Below, piece by piece: positions 5,052-9,102 of a DNA stretch of 9,102 nucleotides. The DNA is from QHBQ01 sp038230695 (GTDB taxonomy: Bacteria; Chloroflexota; Chloroflexia; QHBQ01), in NCBI GenBank assembly GCA_038230695.1, contig JBBRMT010000195.1, positions 1 through 9,102 of the forward strand, given 5' to 3'. A program made the translations under genes and the position numbers. The notes below the pieces were generated by a model. That model saw nothing but the letters and a program-made list of their open reading frames with translations, had not been told where the DNA came from and made no database searches. How positions within the stretch are numbered: position 1 is the stretch's first letter; the number at the start of each line of letters is the position of its first letter.

Positions 5052-5999
5052 TTGATAACCCGCGACATTTATGCGGCGATTGACCAGGAACGGCGCAAGG
5101 TCATTGTCGGCCAGGACGAGGCGTTCGCCCTGATGGCGGTGGCCCTGCTAAGTGGCGGCCACGTGCTGCTGGAAGGCGTGCCTGGCACCGCCAAGACGCT
5201 GATGGCCCGCACCCTTGCCTATCTGATCAACGCCGAGTTCAAGCGGGTGCAATTCACCCCCGATTTGCTGCCCTCCGACATTATCGGCACCAACGTCTTC
5301 GACCTCGCCACCAGCACGTTCAACCTACGCAAAGGGCCGATCTTCACCGGCCTGCTGCTGGGCGACGAGATCAACCGCGCCCCGGCCAAAACCCAGTCGG
5401 CGTTGCTGGAAGCGATGCAGGAGCGGCAGGTGACGATTGACGGTGTTTCCTACCCGCTGCCCGCCGTGTTCATGGTGCTGGCGACCGAAAACCCCATCGA
5501 GTTCGAGGGTACTTATCCCTTGCCAGAGGCCCAACTCGACCGCTTCCTGTTCAAGATCGCGATTGACTACCCGCCGATTGACGCGGAGATGCAGGTGCTA
5601 CGCAACTATAACGCGGGCTTCGACGCGCAGGACATCGCTGCCGCCCACCTGCGCCGTTTGATTAGCACCGATGTTATTGCCCAGGCCCGCGCCGAGATCC
5701 ACACTGTGCAGGTGGACGAAGCAATCCTGGGCTACATCACTGCGCTGGCAACCGAGAGCCGCCGCAGCCCCGACCTTGTGCTGGGTGGCAGCCCCCGCGC
5801 CAGCATATCGCTGCTGCTGGCGGCCAAAGCGTGGGCGGCAATGCAGAACCGCAACTACGTTGTCCCCGACGATGTGAAGTTCCTCGCCCGCCCCGTCTAT
5901 CGCCACCGCATCATCCTCAAGCCGGAGGCGGAGATTGAGGGGCTGACCGCCGACACTGCGATTCAGCGCATTCTAGGGCGGCTGGAAGTGCCGAGATAG
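5052..5999 (+). CDS. MoxR-family AAA+ ATPase
   Basis: The 315-residue protein starts at TTG 5052 with AGAGGAG (5039-5045) 6 bases upstream. The frame is open to a TTG at 4992, but the predicted promoter lies downstream of that codon, so the inner start is preferred. MoxR hallmarks, in this numbering: VVGQ-like IVGQDEA near 18-23, Walker A GVPGTAKT (42-49), Walker B LLLGDEINRA (D105/E106), sensor-1 ATENP (N147), the EAQLDRF arginine (R164), and sensor-2 GGSPRAS (R249). MoxR ATPases are cytosolic chaperone-like enzymes that usually act with DUF58 and von Willebrand A-domain partners encoded next door, often in envelope or complex maturation. Here the DUF58 partner begins 1.87 kb downstream, beyond a group of TMEM175 genes. 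No clear terminator follows. Confidence 0.95.
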   Translation: MITRDIYAAIDQERRKVIVGQDEAFALMAVALLSGGHVLLEGVPGTAKTLMARTLAYLINAEFKRVQFTPDLLPSDIIGTNVFDLATSTFNLRKGPIFTGLLLGDEINRAPAKTQSALLEAMQERQVTIDGVSYPLPAVFMVLATENPIEFEGTYPLPEAQLDRFLFKIAIDYPPIDAEMQVLRNYNAGFDAQDIAAAHLRRLISTDVIAQARAEIHTVQVDEAILGYITALATESRRSPDLVLGGSPRASISLLLAAKAWAAMQNRNYVVPDDVKFLARPVYRHRIILKPEAEIEGLTADTAIQRILGRLEVPR

Positions 6000-6005
6000 T
6001 AGAGG

Positions 6006-6026
6006 GTAGAAGGTAGAAGGTACAAT
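6006..6026 (+). repeat. Short heptamer tandem repeat after moxR
   Basis: gtagaag is repeated at 6006-6012 and 6013-6019, followed by the degenerate gtacaat. It begins six bases after the moxR stop. No function is evident. Confidence 0.5.
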
Positions 6027-6035
6027 GGCGGGTAA

Positions 6036-6061
6036 GCAGGGGCGAACAACGGCTCGCCCTG
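6036..6061. repeat. Palindromic dispersed repeat, diverged copy
   Basis: gcaggggcgaacaacggctc and the following gccctg share the ends of the 27-bp element (agggGCG ... CGCCCtg). GGGCGA (6040-6045) pairs with TCGCCC (6054-6059). It lies between moxR and the decayed TMEM175 copy, marking the left boundary of the inserted block. Confidence 0.6.
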
Positions 6062-6083
6062 ATAAACCTCGGTTTCTAACGCA

Positions 6084-6309
6084 ATTAAAACGCTTATCCT
6101 TCTAGCTTTCCTGCTGATCTGGTGGTATGCTATTGGTGTTGTCTGGCTAAATCACCACGCAAGCGCGTACAAGGGCTGGCAACCTGGGTATGGCCCTATA
6201 TGCCCTGACTTTTGTTCTCTCTTTTGTCCTTCCTGAAGTGAGCATGGCGATCTAAGCTATTGCAGCAGTTATGTTCCTGGCGCTCAGTGCGAAGGATTTC
6301 CCTTCTTAG
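6084..6309 (+). pseudogene. Decayed TMEM175-family (DUF1211) gene remnant
   Basis: Two pieces of a third TMEM175-like gene can be read. Piece A (6084 to about 6180) encodes YAIGVVWLNHH, matching LTIGIIWINHH and VIIGIIWVNHH of the two intact genes downstream. Piece B, in another frame (about 6190-6309), encodes ALYALTFVLSF, then VSMAI, an in-frame TAA (6253-6255), then AIAAVMFLAL. It aligns without gaps to the last helix region of the 7094-7774 product (LYLLSFIIAFF ... VSLAIYALIAILFIV). The TAA replaces a Tyr codon. The N-terminal FSD region is absent and about 270 bases between the pieces are lost, shifting the frame. It is therefore a dead copy, truncated at its left side near the palindromic repeat. 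No intact gene lies in 6000-6341. Confidence 0.72.
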
Positions 6310-6341
6310 CAGAACCCATATAAAAACGAGGAGCTATCCTG

Positions 6342-7070
6342 ATGGATAACGAAAAAGTCGAATTGGCGAACCCGATCAGCAGCATCGCGCAAGTGGACAG
6401 TGGCGTTGACGCTCAACCGGCGTATGAAGAGCCGAGTAACGAGGTAAGCACCAGCCGCATTGAGGCATTCAGCGATGGGGTCTTCGCCATTGCCATTACC
6501 TTGCTAGTATTGGAGTTCAAGGTACCTGAATTTGCAGCATTTGGCACGCCGAATAACCCCAAATCACTACTGGATTTTCTAGGCAACGAGTGGCCCGTTT
6601 ATGTTGCCTATCTAACCAGCTTTCTGACCATTGGCATCATCTGGATTAACCACCATGTCGTCTTCAAATACATAACGCGCTCCGATCGGACGTTGCTCAA
6701 CCTCAATCTGCTGCTGTTGCTGACCGTCTCCTTTATCCCTTATCCCACCGACCTGCTTGGCGCCGCAGTCAAAGCGGTAGGTCTGGAAACGCCCAATACA
6801 ACCACTGCAGCGCTGCTATATATTGGCACCTTGCTGGCGATGGGCGCTACTTTCTACTTTGTATGGGCGTATGCCTCGCGGGGGATGCGCCTGGTGGGTA
6901 AACGCTCCGACCCCCTGGCCCTAAAAAATCGGGAACGCGCCAGCCTTATTGGTGTTTCGATATATAGCGCTGCCTTTATCGTTGCTTTCTTCAATGTTGC
7001 AATCGCCATAGGCATTACCTTGCTGGTTGCCTTGATGTTCTTCGTGCCGAACGCAGGTGATCGCTTTTAG
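6342..7070 (+). CDS. TMEM175-family (DUF1211) potassium channel subunit, copy 1
   Basis: This 242-residue membrane protein begins with a polar, Glu/Ser-rich stretch of 36 residues, then the family signature SRIEAFSDGVFAIAITLL (R39, F43-S44-D45). About six helices follow (around 43-59, 84-104, 118-136, 155-178, 202-220, 222-236). Helix 2 ends in IIWINHHVVF with the paired His104-His105, and helix 3 contains FIPYPTDLLG; the C-terminus ends DRF. Bacterial TMEM175 proteins have one such six-helix unit and assemble as tetramers forming K+-permeable channels; the vertebrate lysosomal protein carries two fused units. The ATG is preceded by GAGGAG (6328-6333) with 8-base spacing. The next gene starts 23 bases after its stop, so the two are almost certainly co-transcribed. 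Ion selectivity cannot be read from sequence alone. Confidence 0.9.
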   Translation: MDNEKVELANPISSIAQVDSGVDAQPAYEEPSNEVSTSRIEAFSDGVFAIAITLLVLEFKVPEFAAFGTPNNPKSLLDFLGNEWPVYVAYLTSFLTIGIIWINHHVVFKYITRSDRTLLNLNLLLLLTVSFIPYPTDLLGAAVKAVGLETPNTTTAALLYIGTLLAMGATFYFVWAYASRGMRLVGKRSDPLALKNRERASLIGVSIYSAAFIVAFFNVAIAIGITLLVALMFFVPNAGDRF

Positions 7071-7093
7071 TCAACCAGAGTGGGGTTAAGCGG

Positions 7094-7774
7094 GTGCAAA
7101 CACAACTCGGCCATAAGCAGAATGAGCCTGCATCGCCAAACGAACTTGGCAGTAATGCCAGCGAAAGCGCGGGCATGAGCCGCCTAGAAGCCTTCAGCGA
7201 CGGCGTATTCGCGGTGGCGATTACTCTGCTGGCGCTACAGTTTACCTTGCCCCTGCCCGATGAGGTTAAGAAAGATGGGCTAGCAAGCACTGTGTTCAAC
7301 AGCGATGCCGCGGCCAAATACATCAGCTACATTCTGAGCTTCGTGATTATCGGCATCATCTGGGTTAATCACCACATCACCTTTCGCTACATCCGCCGCA
7401 TGAATCGCAAGCTGCTCAGTCTCAACATCTTGTTCCTGATGTGCGTCGCTTTCATTCCCTACCCCACTGCGTTGCTAGGTGAGTATATAACCAAACCGGA
7501 TGGCTACTTTGCGGCGGAGTTCTACAGCGGCACGATGTTTATCACCTCGGCGCTCTTCTATCTGATTTGGATGTATGGCGTGTGGAACGGGCGGCTGGTC
7601 GGCGCTGATGTGGACATGGCGCTGGTGCGGGCGCACGCTGGGCGCGGCCTACTTGCCCCAGGGCTGTACCTGCTCTCCTTCATCATCGCCTTCTTTAACG
7701 TATACGTCAGCCTGGCGATCTACGCCTTGATTGCCATCCTCTTTATCGTCCCGCTGGAGACCGACCGATTCTGA
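7094..7774 (+). CDS. TMEM175-family (DUF1211) potassium channel subunit, copy 2
   Basis: This 226-residue paralogue of the preceding gene has the same layout: a polar N-terminus, MSRLEAFSDGVFAVAITLL (R30, F34-S35-D36), IIGIIWVNHHITF with His93-His94, FIPYPTALLGE, and a final helix ending PLETDRF. The loop after helix 1 differs (LPLPDEVKKDG), as does the helix 3-4 loop, so the two are diverged rather than recent duplicates. The GTG at 7094 has only a weak G-rich upstream stretch. The internal ATG for Met28 lies just before the signature and is a possible alternative start, but copy 1 also has a polar N-terminal extension. Two separate, adjacent subunits could assemble as a heteromer, which would resemble the two-unit vertebrate protein; this is inference. 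Confidence 0.88.
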   Translation: MQTQLGHKQNEPASPNELGSNASESAGMSRLEAFSDGVFAVAITLLALQFTLPLPDEVKKDGLASTVFNSDAAAKYISYILSFVIIGIIWVNHHITFRYIRRMNRKLLSLNILFLMCVAFIPYPTALLGEYITKPDGYFAAEFYSGTMFITSALFYLIWMYGVWNGRLVGADVDMALVRAHAGRGLLAPGLYLLSFIIAFFNVYVSLAIYALIAILFIVPLETDRF

Positions 7775-7794
7775 TCGCCAGTAAAGGAGCAACC

Positions 7795-7896
7795 TTGACG
7801 ATGCTCACGACAACTCAAAACCCAGGGCGGACGCAATCCGCCCCTACAAAAACTCAAAACTCACCATTATGCCCATTCCCACCACAAGGGCGCTAA
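7795..7896 (+). CDS. Possible 33-codon leader ORF overlapping the DUF58 start
   Basis: A TTG at 7795 (with ATG two codons later at 7801) sits 5 bases after a strong TAAAGGAG (7782-7789). The frame reads MTMLTTTQNPGRTQSAPTKT and ends at TAA 7894-7896, overlapping the start of the DUF58 gene by 28 bases. The palindromic element lies inside it and keeps its frame (39 bases including the duplication). The DUF58 ATG itself has no Shine-Dalgarno, so this ORF may couple translation to it. It may equally be a relict start. Confidence 0.3.
   Translation: MTMLTTTQNPGRTQSAPTKTQNSPLCPFPPQGR
7812..7860. mobile_element. 29-bp palindromic mini-element with 10-bp flanking direct repeats
   Basis: AACTCAAAAC occurs at 7812-7821 and again at 7851-7860, directly bracketing the GC-rich palindrome at 7822-7850. 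The first 27 bases of the bracketed segment are the exact reverse complement of 4923-4949, and the shared core starts precisely where the left direct repeat ends. This is the pattern of an inserted element with target-site duplication, yet it is too small to encode anything, so mobility would need an enzyme supplied elsewhere. It lies in the gap between TMEM175 copy 2 and the DUF58 gene. Confidence 0.7.
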
Positions 7897-9102
7897 TCGT
7901 GCTGCTGGGAGCTGCGCCGCTGCTGATCCTCAGCCAATTCGTGCCGCCGTTGTTCTACATCGCGCTCGGCTACGCGCTGTTGTCATTCCTGCTGCTGGCC
8001 TACGACTATCGCAATGCGCCAGGGCCGCACGAGTTCGAGGCGCATCGCGTATGTGATAGTAAACTGAGTATCGCTGCGCCCAACCCGATTATCTTGCGTC
8101 TGGTTTATCGCCCCCGCAACCCCAACGATAATCGCGCCGTAAGCTACGTGCTGCGCGACGAGCCGCCCTTCGAGTTCGCCCTCAGCGGCGCAGACAACCT
8201 TGCTGGCACGGTACGCCGCGCTGAACCCGTTAGCAACACCTACACGGTCACACCTCATCGGCGCGGCGATTACCAGTTCGCCAACATCAACCTGCGCTGG
8301 CTCACCCCGCTCGGCCTGCTGATGCGCCAGGCGGTGGTGCCAGCCGCGCAATATGTCAAGGTCTATCCCAACCTGCTGGAGGTGCGTAAATATGAATTGC
8401 TGGCCCGTCGCGACCAGCTATACGAGGTGGGTCTGAAGCGAGTGCGCCAACTGGGGGTGGGCAGCGAGTTCGAGCGGCTGCGCGAGTACAACGCCGACGA
8501 CGACTACCGGCGCATCTACTGGCCCGCCACCGCCCGCCGCCACTTCCCGGTGGCGATGGACTACCAGACCGAACGTAGCCAGACGGTGATCATCGCGCTC
8601 GATGCCGGGCGGCTGATGACCTCGCCGATCGGCCCGCTTGCCAAGCTCGATTATGCGGTGAACACCGCGCTACTTCTCAGCTACATCGCCACCTTGCGCG
8701 GCGACCGCGTCGGTATCCTTGCCTTTGCTGACAATGTGCTGACCTGGTTGGCCCCCGATCGCGGACGCAAGCAGTTCATCACCGCGCTGGACACTCTCTA
8801 CAACGTGCAACCCCAAGCCACCGAGCCGGATTACGCCGCCGCGCTCAGTTACCTTGCGCTCAAGTTCCGCCGCCGCGCCCTGGTCGTCCTCTTCACTGAC
8901 CTGGTAGATAGGGATGCTTCGCAGGCGCTGGTACGCCACGTCAGCCGCCTGGTTCCCCGTTACCTACCGATTACCGTGACGATGAGCAACGCGCCGGTGA
9001 TTGCCGCTGCCACCAACCCGCCGCAGAACTCTGCCGCCGTCTACGAGCAAGTGGTCGCCCAGAAGCTGCTGCAAGAACGCCGCGAAGTCCTCGACATCCT
9101 CA
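7869..9102 (+). CDS. DUF58 domain protein (MoxR partner), 3' partial
   Basis: The frame runs from ATG 7869 to the right edge (411 residues seen, no stop). Two hydrophobic segments (about 8-22 and 26-45) anchor it in the membrane. The conserved DUF58 motif is at 196-224: GVGSEFERLREYNADDDYRR, then IYWPATARR. A von Willebrand A-like fold follows. Its metal-site position reads DAGRL (245-249) instead of DxSxS, so canonical metal binding is doubtful; later come GDRVGILAFAD (278-288) and LFTDL (341-345). DUF58 proteins pair with MoxR ATPases, and the moxR gene 1.87 kb upstream on the same strand is the obvious partner. The start fits the typical hydrophobic N-terminus (MPIPTTRALIVLLG), but no ribosome binding site precedes it. 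Confidence 0.9.
   Translation, partial: MPIPTTRALIVLLGAAPLLILSQFVPPLFYIALGYALLSFLLLAYDYRNAPGPHEFEAHRVCDSKLSIAAPNPIILRLVYRPRNPNDNRAVSYVLRDEPPFEFALSGADNLAGTVRRAEPVSNTYTVTPHRRGDYQFANINLRWLTPLGLLMRQAVVPAAQYVKVYPNLLEVRKYELLARRDQLYEVGLKRVRQLGVGSEFERLREYNADDDYRRIYWPATARRHFPVAMDYQTERSQTVIIALDAGRLMTSPIGPLAKLDYAVNTALLLSYIATLRGDRVGILAFADNVLTWLAPDRGRKQFITALDTLYNVQPQATEPDYAAALSYLALKFRRRALVVLFTDLVDRDASQALVRHVSRLVPRYLPITVTMSNAPVIAAATNPPQNSAAVYEQVVAQKLLQERREVLDIL

Noticed and set aside
6319..6324. TATAAA as a -10 box for TMEM175 copy 1
   Set aside because: It would start the transcript inside the ribosome binding site (about 6331), and no -35 is seen at proper spacing.
8670..8939. 89-residue minus-strand open frame inside DUF58
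   Set aside because: The plus strand carries the conserved von Willebrand A-like region (GDRVGILAFAD, LFTDL); the antisense frame has no features.

Overview
The window looks like a chromosomal segment of a Chloroflexota bacterium. This is inferred from the Thr/Pro 'TNTPT' stalk protein, the moderately high GC, the MoxR/DUF58 pair and the abundant short GC-rich palindromic dispersed repeats. I cannot place it to class, and no rRNA, tRNA, CRISPR array or full-size transposase was seen.

Left part (1-1740, + strand). The 3' part of a long Thr/Pro/Asn-rich repeat protein ends in an LPKTG motif, a hydrophobic segment and a basic tail, which is a sortase sorting signal. A Rho-independent terminator follows. 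A triple 11-bp direct repeat and a promoter then precede a stand-alone single-domain response regulator, which has its own terminator.

Middle part (1740-4900, - strand). This holds a 560-residue fusion of an FMN-type split-barrel (pyridoxamine-phosphate-oxidase-like) domain to a UbiA/MenA-like prenyltransferase, with an excellent sigma70 promoter and a CRP/FNR-like palindrome. Upstream of it are two small three-helix membrane proteins. One carries a zinc-finger-like N-terminus and appears to be expressed from a leaderless transcript.

Right part (4900-9102, + strand). A MoxR AAA+ ATPase starts here, and a DUF58 protein runs off the right edge. These two families normally sit next to each other. 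Here they are separated by about 1.9 kb holding two intact TMEM175-family (DUF1211) potassium-channel genes and a decayed third copy. Small palindromic elements lie on both sides. One has an exact inverted copy upstream of moxR and is flanked by a 10-bp direct repeat that looks like a target-site duplication.

The best leads are: (1) the TMEM175 array lodged inside the MoxR-DUF58 locus, with a recognisable dead copy; (2) the tiny mobile-looking 27-29 bp palindromic element; (3) the split-barrel/UbiA fusion, whose second aspartate motif is altered; and (4) the compact regulatory sites (11-bp triple repeat, TGTGA-N6-TCACA, a 22-bp palindrome and a leaderless start). All functional statements come from reading the sequence and from knowledge of the families; no database search was run.
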